Assembly (NCBI GenBank): GCA_002068815.1 | Contig: MWAC01000020.1 | Coordinates: forward strand, 1 to 5,677 | Length of the DNA stretch: 5,677 nucleotides | Reading direction: 5' to 3' | Source: Firmicutes bacterium ADurb.Bin467 | GTDB taxonomy: Bacteria; Bacillota; Clostridia; Christensenellales; Aristaeellaceae | In this document: positions 1 to 5,677 of the stretch, in pieces | Position numbering within the stretch: position 1 is the stretch's first letter | Layout: each line of letters starts with the position of its first letter | The notes under the pieces: generated by a model | Databases searched by the model: none | Told to the model about the DNA's origin: nothing | What the model saw: only the letters and a program-made list of their open reading frames with translations | Program-made: the position numbers and the translations under genes

Positions 1-1526
1 CCTATGCGATTCTGGGCGACGGCTGCATGATGGAGGGCATCTCGCACGAGTGCTGCTCGCTCGCGGGGACGCTGAAGCTCAACAAGCTGATCGCGCTCTA
101 CGACGACAACGAGATTTCGATCGAGGGCTCGACCGACCTGGCGTTCCGCGAGGACGTGCCGGCCCGCTTCCGCGCGTACGGCTGGAACGTGATCGACGTT
201 CCGGACGGCAACTGCCCGGCGCCGATCGACGCCGCGATCACGCTCGCGAAGAAGTCGGACAAGCCCACGCTCATCGTCTGCCACACCGACATTGGCTACG
301 GCTCCCCGAAGGCCGGACAGGCGTCCGCGCACGGCGAGCCGCTCGGCGAGGAAAACGTCCAGCTCACGAAGAAGGCGCTCGGTTGGCCCGAGGGCGAGCC
401 GTTCTGCGTGCCCCAAGAGGTCTACGAGCAGACCGCCGAGGCGGCGAAGCGCGGCGCAGAGGCCGAGGCCGCGTGGAACCGGCTGATGGACGAATATGCG
501 GTTGCGTACCCGGAGCTCAGGAAGGAGTGGGACGTCTGGAACTCCTGCGAGCTGCCGGTCGACCTGCTGCACGACGACGCGTTCTGGGCGTTTGACGGCA
601 AGGCCGCGACGCGCAACTCGTCGGGCATCTTGCTGAACCGGCTCGCCGAGCGCGTGCCGAACCTGTTCGGCGGCTCCGCGGACCTGGCGCCCTCGAACAA
701 GAGCGAGATGAAGGGGAAGGGCGAGTTCTCCGCGGAAAACTATGCCGGCGCGAACATACACTTCGGCGTCCGCGAGCACGCGATGGCCGCGATTTCGAAC
801 GGCATCAAGCTGCACGGCGGCCTGCGGCCGTACTGCGCGACGTTCTTCGTGTTCACCGACTACATGAAAAACGCGATGCGCATGGCCTCGATCATGGACC
901 TGCCGATCCCCTACATCCTGACGCACGACTCGATCGGCGTCGGCGAGGACGGCCCGACGCACCAGCCGGTCGAGCACCTGGCGGGCCTTCGCGCCGTGCC
1001 GGGGCTCGTCGTGTTCCGCCCGGCCGACAGCCGCGAGACCGCCGCGGGATGGGTCGCCGCGATGACCGGCGACCGCCCGGTCGCGCTCGTTCTCACCCGG
1101 CAGGACCTGCCGCTCTACGAAAACAGCGGGAAGGACGCGCTCAAGGGCGGCTACGTGCTCTCCGACTGCGAGGGCGCGCCGGATGCGATCCTGATGGCTT
1201 CCGGCTCCGAGGTCGAACAGTGCGTCGGCGCGCAGGCGATTTTGAAGGCCGAGGGGATCAACGCGCGCGTCGTGTCGATGCCGTCGTTCGAGCTGTTCGA
1301 CGCCCAGAGCGCCGAGTATAAGGAGTCCGTGCTCCCGTCCGCCGTCCGCGCGCGCGTCGCCGTCGAGGCCGCCGCGACGTTCGGCTGGCACAAGTACGTC
1401 GGGCTCGACGGCGCGGTCGTCGGCCTGGACCGCTTCGGCGCGTCCGCGCCGTACAAGGTGCTCTTCGAGGCGTTCGGGTTTACGTCCGAGAACGTCGCCG
1501 AGGCCGCGAGGAAGCTCGTCAAGTAA
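1..1526 (+). CDS. tkt: Transketolase, 5'-truncated (about 507 C-terminal residues)
   Basis: Transketolase (EC 2.2.1.1) is a cytosolic thiamine-diphosphate enzyme that moves two-carbon units between ketose and aldose phosphates in the pentose phosphate pathway. The frame is already open at base 3 and enters at the cofactor motif: [12 protein letters not shown] at residues 1-12, followed by YDDN, which together supply the Mg/ThDP ligands. Next come the SAHGEPLG segment with its conserved His, and the pyrimidine-binding domain containing [10 protein letters not shown]. The FGVREH segment carries the catalytic Glu (residue 258), and the transketolase signature [11 protein letters not shown] starts at residue 314. 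The C-terminal domain includes ASGSEVE and the [11 protein letters not shown] region, and the gene ends at TAA 1524-1526. Compared with the usual length of about 660 residues, roughly 150 N-terminal residues lie upstream of the window. There is no internal frameshift. The ATG at 27 is an internal Met, not the start. Choice of tkt over a paralogue symbol is by family only. Confidence 0.97.
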   Translation, partial: YAILGDGCMMEGISHECCSLAGTLKLNKLIALYDDNEISIEGSTDLAFREDVPARFRAYGWNVIDVPDGNCPAPIDAAITLAKKSDKPTLIVCHTDIGYGSPKAGQASAHGEPLGEENVQLTKKALGWPEGEPFCVPQEVYEQTAEAAKRGAEAEAAWNRLMDEYAVAYPELRKEWDVWNSCELPVDLLHDDAFWAFDGKAATRNSSGILLNRLAERVPNLFGGSADLAPSNKSEMKGKGEFSAENYAGANIHFGVREHAMAAISNGIKLHGGLRPYCATFFVFTDYMKNAMRMASIMDLPIPYILTHDSIGVGEDGPTHQPVEHLAGLRAVPGLVVFRPADSRETAAGWVAAMTGDRPVALVLTRQDLPLYENSGKDALKGGYVLSDCEGAPDAILMASGSEVEQCVGAQAILKAEGINARVVSMPSFELFDAQSAEYKESVLPSAVRARVAVEAAATFGWHKYVGLDGAVVGLDRFGASAPYKVLFEAFGFTSENVAEAARKLVK

Positions 1527-1533
1527 ATCCCGC

Positions 1534-1571
1534 GACAGGCGGCATGGCCGGCGCAGGCCATGCCGTCTGTC
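1534..1571 (+). terminator. Long GC-rich hairpin after transketolase; possible terminator or mRNA-end structure
   Basis: Bases 1534-1549 pair with 1556-1571 over 16 positions, with one G-U wobble, around a 6-nt loop (GGCGCA). The stem starts 7 nt after the transketolase stop codon, the usual place for an intrinsic terminator. No T-tract follows on the + strand (next bases ATCCGAGGTAGC), so efficient termination is doubtful. It could instead protect the transketolase mRNA 3' end, set a processing point, or partly attenuate transcription into the next gene, whose ribosome binding site begins 4 nt after the stem. The pairing is seen directly; the role is inferred. Confidence 0.5.
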
Positions 1572-1575
1572 ATCC

Positions 1576-1580
1576 GAGGT
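1576..1580 (+). promoter_or_regulatory. Ribosome binding site that sets the start of the 1587 gene
   Basis: GAGGT lies 6 nt before the ATG at 1587, giving good Shine-Dalgarno spacing. An in-frame ATG at 1560 would lie inside the 3' arm of the preceding hairpin and has no such site, so the start at 1587 is preferred. A second in-frame ATG at 1593 is possible but its spacing is longer (12 nt). Confidence 0.7.
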
Positions 1581-1586
1581 AGCGAT

Positions 1587-2318
1587 ATGTTCATGAGGGG
1601 AGCTCCCTGCTTTATCCGCGTCGACGAAGCGGAAGGCTTTGTGTTTTCGACCGGCATGGATTTCAAGGCGTTCGCGGCCGCCATGCTCAACCAACAGAGC
1701 GGCATCTTGATCCTGAAGGGCTGTCCGCAGGAGGCGATGTACGACGCGCGCAGCAATTTCGCATACATACCGCCCGAGGGCGTGGCCGCACTCGCGCGGG
1801 AATGGGTATACGGCTATGGGGATTTCTGCTGGGTCGACGTTCCGGAAGGCGAGGGCATAAGGAAACTGACCGACGCGGAGATCGCCGCGCTGCTGTTCGC
1901 CGCGCACATGAAGCGCCCGCTCGAAGGCCCCTTCCTCCGCTCGATCGGCAACGAATACCTGTATCTCGCGCACGACGACGACTATTGGGCGAAGGTCTAC
2001 ATGCGCGATGTCCGCGCGTACAGGCGGGCGCTTGCGTGGAAGATACGGGAACACTTTCTCGGCGGGAAGAGGGGCCTCGCGCCGATCCCGGAGGAGATGC
2101 TCGACGCCGTCTTCGAGTACAGCAAGGGTGGCGCCGTGCTCGATTTTGAAATGGGAACGGTGTCGTCGGAGTACACGGGCATACGAATCCTGCCCATGCG
2201 GGATGTCGACCTTTGGGAGGAGGCCATTCACAGCGAGATGGACCGGCAGAGGGGCAATTCGGAAATCGGCAAGTGGCTGGAATACCGCGCGAAATCGAAG
2301 AAATGGTCCTTCCGATGA
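1587..2318 (+). CDS. Uncharacterised soluble protein, 243 residues
   Basis: I do not recognise the family with confidence. The protein begins [18 protein letters not shown] and ends KSKKWSFR at TGA 2316-2318. It has no signal peptide, no hydrophobic stretch long enough for a membrane segment, and no nucleotide-binding or metal motif that I can identify. It is rich in Trp, Tyr and acidic residues (for example [13 protein letters not shown] and [14 protein letters not shown]), suggesting a folded cytosolic mixed alpha/beta protein. My weak recollection is that similar Firmicutes proteins sometimes carry the label 'oxalate:formate antiporter'; a soluble sequence like this does not support a transporter. 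It follows transketolase on the same strand after a strong hairpin and has no clear promoter, so it may depend on read-through. It uses rarer codons more freely than transketolase: about 4 of 13 Ile are ATA and about 5 of 18 Arg are AGG. Consistent reading through 732 nt and good ribosome-binding-site spacing make it a real gene. Confidence 0.85.
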   Translation: MFMRGAPCFIRVDEAEGFVFSTGMDFKAFAAAMLNQQSGILILKGCPQEAMYDARSNFAYIPPEGVAALAREWVYGYGDFCWVDVPEGEGIRKLTDAEIAALLFAAHMKRPLEGPFLRSIGNEYLYLAHDDDYWAKVYMRDVRAYRRALAWKIREHFLGGKRGLAPIPEEMLDAVFEYSKGGAVLDFEMGTVSSEYTGIRILPMRDVDLWEEAIHSEMDRQRGNSEIGKWLEYRAKSKKWSFR

Positions 2319-2323
2319 AAAGA

Positions 2324-2359
2324 CGGACGACCGGCAACGCCGGTCGTCCGCCGCCTTTT
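2324..2359. terminator. Bidirectional intrinsic terminator between convergent genes
   Basis: A perfect 12-bp stem (2324-2335 with 2339-2350) closes on a 3-nt loop, AAC. On the + strand it is followed by CCGCC and then TTTT at 2356-2359. On the - strand it is followed by TC and then TTTT (complement of AAAA at 2318-2321). The hairpin begins 5 nt after the stop of the 1587-2318 gene and sits just past the fhs stop, so it can serve both converging transcripts. The T-tracts are short, but the stem is very stable. Confidence 0.85.
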
Positions 2360-2366
2360 GCGCCCT

Positions 2367-4034
2367 TTAGAACAGCCCGGTTATCCTTCCCTCTTTGTCG
2401 ACGTCGATCTGCTCCGCCGCGGGCACCCTCGGGAGGCCCGGCATCGTCATGATGTCGCCGGTCAGCGCGACGACGAAGCCCGCGCCGGCGGACACCTTGA
2501 GGTTCCGCACGGTCACGGTAAACCCCTCCGGAGCGCCGAGGAATTTCGGGTCGTCGGTGAAGCTGTACTGCGTCTTGGCCACGCAGACCGGGAGATTGCC
2601 GAAGCCCAGCTCCGCGAGCTGTTTGGCGACCTTTTTCGCCGCGGGCAGCAATTCTACGCCCGCGCCGCCGTAGACGCGCCGGGCGATCGCGTTCAGCTTC
2701 TGCTCGATCGAGAGCTCGCTCTCGTAGCAGAACGAGAACCCGCGCTCCTCCTCGCAGAGCCGCACGACCTCCTCGGCGAGCTTGACGCCGCCCGCGCCGC
2801 CCTTCGCCCAGACCTCGGAGAGCGCGACGTTGACGCCGAGCCCGCGGCATTTCTCTTCGACCAGCGCGAGCTCCGCCCCGGTGTCGTCCGGAAAGCGGTT
2901 GATCGCGACGACGCACGGGAGGCGGAATACCTCGGTGATGTTCCTGACGTGCCGGAGCAGGTTCGGCAGACCCTTCTCGAGCGCGGCGAGGTCCTCGCGC
3001 TTCAGGTCGTCCTTCGAGAGCCCGCCGTGCAGCTTCAGCGCGCGCACCGTCGCGACGACGACGACCGCGGACGGCTTCAATCCCGCGATGCGGCACTTGA
3101 TGTCGATGAACTTCTCCGCGCCGAGGTCGGCGCCGAAGCCCGCCTCGGTGACGGCGTAGTCGCCGAGTTTTAATGCCATCTTCGTCGCGAGCACCGAGTT
3201 GCAGCCGTGCGCGATGTTCGCAAACGGCCCCCCGTGGATCAGCGCCGGCGTGTGCTCGAGCGTCTGCACGAGGTTCGGCTTCAGCGCGTCCTTGAGAAGC
3301 GCCGCCATCGCGCCCGCGGCCCTGAGGTCGCCGGCGGTCACGGGCTTTTCGTCGTAGGTGTAGCCGACGATGATCTTCGAAAGCCTGTCCTTCAAATCCT
3401 CGATGCCGCTCGAAAGGCACAATACCGCCATGACTTCGCTGGCGACCGTGATGTCGTACCCGTCCTCGCGCGGCGTGCCGTTGATGCGCCCGCCGAGGCC
3501 GTCGACGACGAAGCGAAGCTGGCGGTCGTTCATGTCGACGCAGCGCCGCCAGGTGATCCTGCGCGGGTCCAAGTTGAGCGCGTTGCCCTGGTAGATGTGG
3601 TTGTCCAGCAGAGCCGCCAACAGGTTGTTCGCCGCGCCGACCGCGTGGAAGTCGCCGGTGAAGTGCAGGTTGATGTCCTCCATCGGCACGACCTGCGCGT
3701 AGCCGCCGCCCGCCGCGCCGCCCTTGACGCCGAACACCGGCCCCAGCGACGGCTCGCGAAGCGCCACGACGCTGTTCCTGCCGATGTGCCGAAGCGCGTC
3801 GGCGAGCCCGACCGTCGTCGTCGTCTTCCCCTCGCCCGCGGGCGTCGGCGTGATCGCCGTCACGAGCACGAGCTTGCCGTCCGCGCGAGGGGAATCCGAG
3901 AGCAGCTTCGGATCGATTTTCGCCTTGTGCCGCCCGTACTGCTCGAGGTATTCCTCCCCGATGCCGGCCCTTTCCGCGACTGTTCGGATGTCCGTGAGTT
4001 CGGTCGATTGGGCGATCTGGATGTCCGTCAGCAT
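2367..4034 (-). CDS. fhs: Formate-tetrahydrofolate ligase (10-formyl-THF synthetase)
   Basis: Fhs (EC 6.3.4.3) joins formate to tetrahydrofolate with ATP, giving N10-formyl-THF for purine and formyl-Met synthesis. In acetogens it is a step of the methyl branch of the Wood-Ljungdahl pathway. It is a cytosolic, usually homotetrameric enzyme. At 555 residues it matches the family's usual length of about 556-560. Visible motifs are the ATP-binding loop [10 protein letters not shown] at 65-74, signature 1 [11 protein letters not shown] at 102-112, [12 protein letters not shown] at 126-137, [13 protein letters not shown] at 298-309, signature 2 [12 protein letters not shown] at 327-338, and the C-terminal [20 protein letters not shown]. 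The start MLTDIQIAQ at 4034 is chosen because GGAGGG precedes it and the known family N-terminus begins here. The frame stays open well upstream, but that part overlaps the neighbouring membrane-protein gene and is not coding. The stop is TAA (2369-2367). The gene lies 20 nt after the VTT-family gene and is probably co-transcribed with it. The window alone cannot tell acetogenesis from simple C1 supply. Confidence 0.98.
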   Translation of the reverse strand: MLTDIQIAQSTELTDIRTVAERAGIGEEYLEQYGRHKAKIDPKLLSDSPRADGKLVLVTAITPTPAGEGKTTTTVGLADALRHIGRNSVVALREPSLGPVFGVKGGAAGGGYAQVVPMEDINLHFTGDFHAVGAANNLLAALLDNHIYQGNALNLDPRRITWRRCVDMNDRQLRFVVDGLGGRINGTPREDGYDITVASEVMAVLCLSSGIEDLKDRLSKIIVGYTYDEKPVTAGDLRAAGAMAALLKDALKPNLVQTLEHTPALIHGGPFANIAHGCNSVLATKMALKLGDYAVTEAGFGADLGAEKFIDIKCRIAGLKPSAVVVVATVRALKLHGGLSKDDLKREDLAALEKGLPNLLRHVRNITEVFRLPCVVAINRFPDDTGAELALVEEKCRGLGVNVALSEVWAKGGAGGVKLAEEVVRLCEEERGFSFCYESELSIEQKLNAIARRVYGGAGVELLPAAKKVAKQLAELGFGNLPVCVAKTQYSFTDDPKFLGAPEGFTVTVRNLKVSAGAGFVVALTGDIMTMPGLPRVPAAEQIDVDKEGRITGLF

Positions 4035-4043
4035 AGATGGCTT

Positions 4044-4049
4044 CCCTCC
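4044..4049 (-). promoter_or_regulatory. Ribosome binding site of fhs
   Basis: GGAGGG on the - strand (complement of 4044-4049) lies 9 nt before the fhs ATG at 4034 and 5 nt after the stop codon of the upstream gene. The spacing is slightly long but the match is strong. Its closeness to the upstream stop would allow translational coupling between the two genes. Confidence 0.75.
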
Positions 4050-4054
4050 ATACC

Positions 4055-4765
4055 TCAATTCTTGGGTTCGCGCCTGCGGCTCATGCGCCGGTAGGCCAGA
4101 AATCCGGCGGCGCTCAGCGCGGCCGCCGCCAAAAACACGATGCCTGCGAACCAGTACTGCTGCATGCCCAGCGCGTTTCCGAACACCGTCGAGGTCAGAA
4201 CCGACGGGACGCGCGCCGCGCCGGTGATCACAAGCCACGTCCGAAGCCGCATGCCCGTCAGCGGGATGAAGTAGCTCAAGAGGTCCTTCGGCGTGCCCGG
4301 GATCAGGAACACGAGGAACGTGAGCAGGTTCAGCCGCTTCGTGTTCTTCAAAAACCGCGCCTCGAGGATTCTCTCGCGCGGGAAGAACACCTCGACGAGC
4401 CGGACCCCGAACCGACGCACGAACTGGAACACGAGCGCGCTGCCGAGCACGATGCCGGTAAGCGAGAGTATCGTCCCCTCGAGTGCGCCGAACGCGTAGC
4501 CCGCGCCGATCTCGAGCGGCTCGCCCGGGATCAGCGCGACGACCACCTGCAAGACGACCATGCCGACGAACAGCGCGCGGCCCCAGAGCCCGGACGAATC
4601 GACCCACGCGCGGAACGCCTCCGGCTCGGACACGAATTGCAGCATCGGCCTCCCGATGAAGTACCCGACGGCCCCCAGAAACAGCAAAAACGCCGCGATC
4701 GCCGCGATGCCCAGCGCCCTCTTGTGCGCCTCGGTGAACGGCCGGCGCGCTCCCTTTTCCTGCAT
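4055..4765 (-). CDS. TVP38/TMEM64 (VTT/DedA-like) family membrane protein
   Basis: This is a 236-residue integral membrane protein with the layout of the VTT (SNARE-associated/DedA-like) superfamily. Some members act in lipid scrambling or carrier-lipid handling; the substrate of this one is unknown. A short basic cytosolic N-terminus leads to a first membrane helix at about 18-38. The family core follows: [22 protein letters not shown] at about 77-97, a hydrophobic stretch to about 116, then [22 protein letters not shown] at about 150-171, the second conserved proline/glycine re-entrant-type segment. A last helix at about 204-225 precedes a strongly basic tail ([11 protein letters not shown]), fitting the positive-inside rule. 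I chose the ATG at 4765 because AAGGGAG sits 8 nt upstream; a GTG at 4771 is only 2 nt from that site. It ends at TGA (4057-4055). It is the first gene of a probable operon with fhs, behind a promoter at 4788-4816. Family assignment is firm; physiological role is not. Confidence 0.92.
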   Translation of the reverse strand: MQEKGARRPFTEAHKRALGIAAIAAFLLFLGAVGYFIGRPMLQFVSEPEAFRAWVDSSGLWGRALFVGMVVLQVVVALIPGEPLEIGAGYAFGALEGTILSLTGIVLGSALVFQFVRRFGVRLVEVFFPRERILEARFLKNTKRLNLLTFLVFLIPGTPKDLLSYFIPLTGMRLRTWLVITGAARVPSVLTSTVFGNALGMQQYWFAGIVFLAAAALSAAGFLAYRRMSRRREPKN

Positions 4766-4773
4766 TCTCACGA

Positions 4774-4780
4774 CTCCCTT
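4774..4780 (-). promoter_or_regulatory. Ribosome binding site that sets the start of the VTT-family gene
   Basis: AAGGGAG on the - strand lies 8 nt before the ATG at 4765 but only 2 nt before the in-frame GTG at 4771. This favours the ATG. The site begins almost at the predicted transcription start, so the leader would be only about 16 nt long. Confidence 0.75.
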
Positions 4781-4787
4781 GAATTGT

Positions 4788-4816
4788 AGTATACCACATT
4801 TTTCCCCTCAAGTAAA
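4788..4816 (-). promoter_or_regulatory. Sigma-70/sigma-A-type promoter with extended -10 for the VTT-fhs operon
   Basis: On the - strand the -35 box is TTTACT (4816-4811), a 4/6 match to consensus. A spacer of exactly 17 nt leads to the -10 box TATACT (4793-4788), a 5/6 match, preceded by the extended element TGG (4796-4794). Transcription would start near 4781, only about 16 nt before the ATG at 4765. It is an AT-rich island in otherwise GC-rich sequence and lies just beyond the terminator of the upstream ABC gene, which strengthens the call. Confidence 0.85.
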
Positions 4817-4819
4817 CGC

Positions 4820-4846
4820 AAAAACGCAGAGGCTTTCGCCCCTGCG
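4820..4846 (-). terminator. Intrinsic terminator of the peptide ABC transporter gene
   Basis: Read on the - strand, CGCAGGGGC (4846-4838) pairs with GCCTCTGCG (4833-4825) over 9 bp with one G-U pair, around a GAAA tetraloop. TTTTT follows directly (4824-4820). It begins 10 nt past the stop codon of the ABC ATPase gene. The stable C(GAAA)G loop and immediate T-tract make this a textbook Rho-independent terminator. Confidence 0.93.
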
Positions 4847-4856
4847 CGTGTTTTGG

Positions 4857-5677
4857 CTATTTGGCGATCCTGTGGCAGGCGACCCGGTGCCCACCTCCCA
4901 AGTCTATGAGCTCCGGCCGCCGCCCCTTGCACACGGGCATCGATACCCGGCAGCGCGACAGGAACGGGCAGCCCGGCGGCGGGTCGATCGGCGTGGGCAC
5001 GTCGCCCTCGAGCACGATGTGCGCGCCCTGCCGGTCGGGGTCGGGGATCGGCACGGCCGAGAGCAGCGCGACGGTGTAGGGATGCTGCATGTGTTTGAAC
5101 AGCTCGTCCGTCGGCGCGATCTCGACGATCTGGCCCAAATACATGACCGCGACCTCGTGCGATATGTGCCGGACCATCGACAGGTCGTGCGACACGAACA
5201 GGTACGTGAGCCCGAGCGACTGCTGGAGTTCCTCGAGCATGTTGACGACCTGCGCCTGGATCGACACGTCGAGCGCCGAGATCGGCTCGTCGCAGACGAT
5301 GAAGTCCGGGTTCGTCGAAAGCGCGCGCGCGATGCCGATGCGCTGGCGCTGGCCGCCGGAGAACTCGTGCGGGTAGCGGCTCAGGTGGTCGTCCTTGAGC
5401 CCGACGCGCTCGATCAATTCCCGCGCGCGCTCGATCCGCTCGCGGTCGGAGCTGCAAAGGCCCTGCACGCACATGGGCTCGGTCACGATGCTGCCGACCG
5501 TCATCCGCGGGTTCAAGGACGCGTACGGGTCCTGAAAGATCATCTGCATCCGGCGGCGGTAGGGGAGGAGCTGGTCGCCCTCGAGCTTGGCGATGTCCGC
5601 GCCCTCGAACAATATCTCGCCGGCGGTCGGCTTATAGAGCCGAACGATCGCGCGCCCGGCGGTCTCCCCGCGGCGGA
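4857..5677 (-). CDS. Oligopeptide/dipeptide ABC transporter ATP-binding protein (OppF/DppF-like), 5'-truncated
   Basis: This is the cytosolic ATPase of an Opp/Dpp-type importer, which with a partner ATPase (OppD-like), two permeases and a binding protein drives peptide uptake. The window holds 272 C-terminal residues ending at TAG (4859-4857). Visible in order are PTAGEI, the Q-loop [11 protein letters not shown] (Gln about 48), the ABC signature [15 protein letters not shown] (from about 105), Walker B FIVCDEP with Asp129 and Glu130, the D-loop SALD, the H-loop SHD (His163), the oligopeptide-transporter motif HPYTVALL (about 198), and four C-terminal cysteines (236, 242, 249, 267). [11 protein letters not shown] favours the OppF/DppF side over OppD, but the two are hard to separate from a fragment. 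The TTG at 5612 is internal; the frame runs on to the edge. The first residues in the window read [14 protein letters not shown], where SGCGK(S/T)T is expected, so the Walker A loop is not visible. The rest of the transporter operon would lie to the right. Confidence 0.95.
   Translation of the reverse strand, partial: RRGETAGRAIVRLYKPTAGEILFEGADIAKLEGDQLLPYRRRMQMIFQDPYASLNPRMTVGSIVTEPMCVQGLCSSDRERIERARELIERVGLKDDHLSRYPHEFSGGQRQRIGIARALSTNPDFIVCDEPISALDVSIQAQVVNMLEELQQSLGLTYLFVSHDLSMVRHISHEVAVMYLGQIVEIAPTDELFKHMQHPYTVALLSAVPIPDPDRQGAHIVLEGDVPTPIDPPPGCPFLSRCRVSMPVCKGRRPELIDLGGGHRVACHRIAK

Noticed and set aside
1560..1586. Nine-residue N-terminal extension (ATG at 1560) of the unrecognised protein.
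   Set aside because: The codon lies within the 3' arm of a strong hairpin and lacks a Shine-Dalgarno, whereas 1587 has GAGGT at ideal spacing.
1687..3420. Open frame of 577 codons on the - strand overlapping both fhs and the opposite-strand 1587 gene.
   Set aside because: Very Arg/Gly/Pro-rich composition without motifs, running across a convergent terminator and overlapping two real genes; a GC-rich shadow frame.
3207..4789. Long + strand open frames (3207-4094 and 4037-4789) antisense to fhs and the VTT gene.
   Set aside because: Composition is dominated by Arg, Asp, Glu and Val, as expected from reading the complement of GC-rich coding sequence. No domain or good ribosome binding site is seen.
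4035..4811. The fhs reading frame stays open upstream through the whole membrane-protein gene, suggesting an 814-residue fusion.
   Set aside because: The translated extension is Arg/Ala-rich out-of-frame sequence, while the other frame encodes a clear VTT-family protein. The family N-terminus and a GGAGGG site both fall at 4034. High GC content simply lacks stop codons.
5610..5612. TTG at 5612 as the start of the ABC ATPase.
   Set aside because: The upstream in-frame residues [14 protein letters not shown] are conserved family sequence, so the codon is an internal leucine.
1..5677. CRISPR array, insertion sequence, tRNA/rRNA, riboswitch, toxin-antitoxin or defence system.
   Set aside because: No spaced direct repeats, transposase motifs, terminal inverted repeats or structured RNA pattern were seen. 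Intergenic gaps are all under about 90 nt and explained by hairpins, promoter and ribosome binding sites.

Overview
This is a GC-rich (by eye about two-thirds G+C), gene-dense bacterial fragment cut through a gene at both ends. The gene set is a Firmicutes-type transketolase, a 555-residue formate-tetrahydrofolate ligase and an Opp/Dpp-type peptide ABC ATPase. Together with purine-rich ribosome binding sites, a sigma-70/sigma-A-type promoter and strong hairpin terminators, this suggests an anaerobic, high-GC member of the Clostridia. That placement is inference; no rRNA or other phylogenetic marker is in the window.

Layout. On the + strand, 1-1526 holds the C-terminal three quarters of transketolase. 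A 38-nt hairpin (1534-1571) follows, then an unrecognised soluble protein of 243 residues (1587-2318). A symmetric terminator (2324-2359) separates this pair from genes arriving on the - strand. Read in their own direction (right to left), the - strand genes are: the 3' part of an oligopeptide/dipeptide ABC transporter ATPase (5677-4857), its terminator (4846-4820), a promoter immediately after it (4816-4788), a TVP38/TMEM64 (VTT/DedA-like) membrane protein (4765-4055), and, 20 nt later, fhs (4034-2367). The last two look like a two-gene operon with a very short leader.

Function. Transketolase serves the non-oxidative pentose phosphate pathway. Fhs charges tetrahydrofolate with formate for one-carbon metabolism. 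The ABC ATPase energises peptide uptake. The VTT-family protein is a membrane protein of uncertain role, probably lipid-related. The genes do not form one pathway, and most of the window is ordinary housekeeping content.

I found no mobile element, CRISPR array, tRNA or rRNA gene, or candidate new defence system. The points most worth a second look are the unrecognised protein and the hairpin before it, the pairing of a VTT-family protein with fhs, and the loss of the expected Walker A sequence at the extreme right edge. The last is probably an assembly-edge problem.
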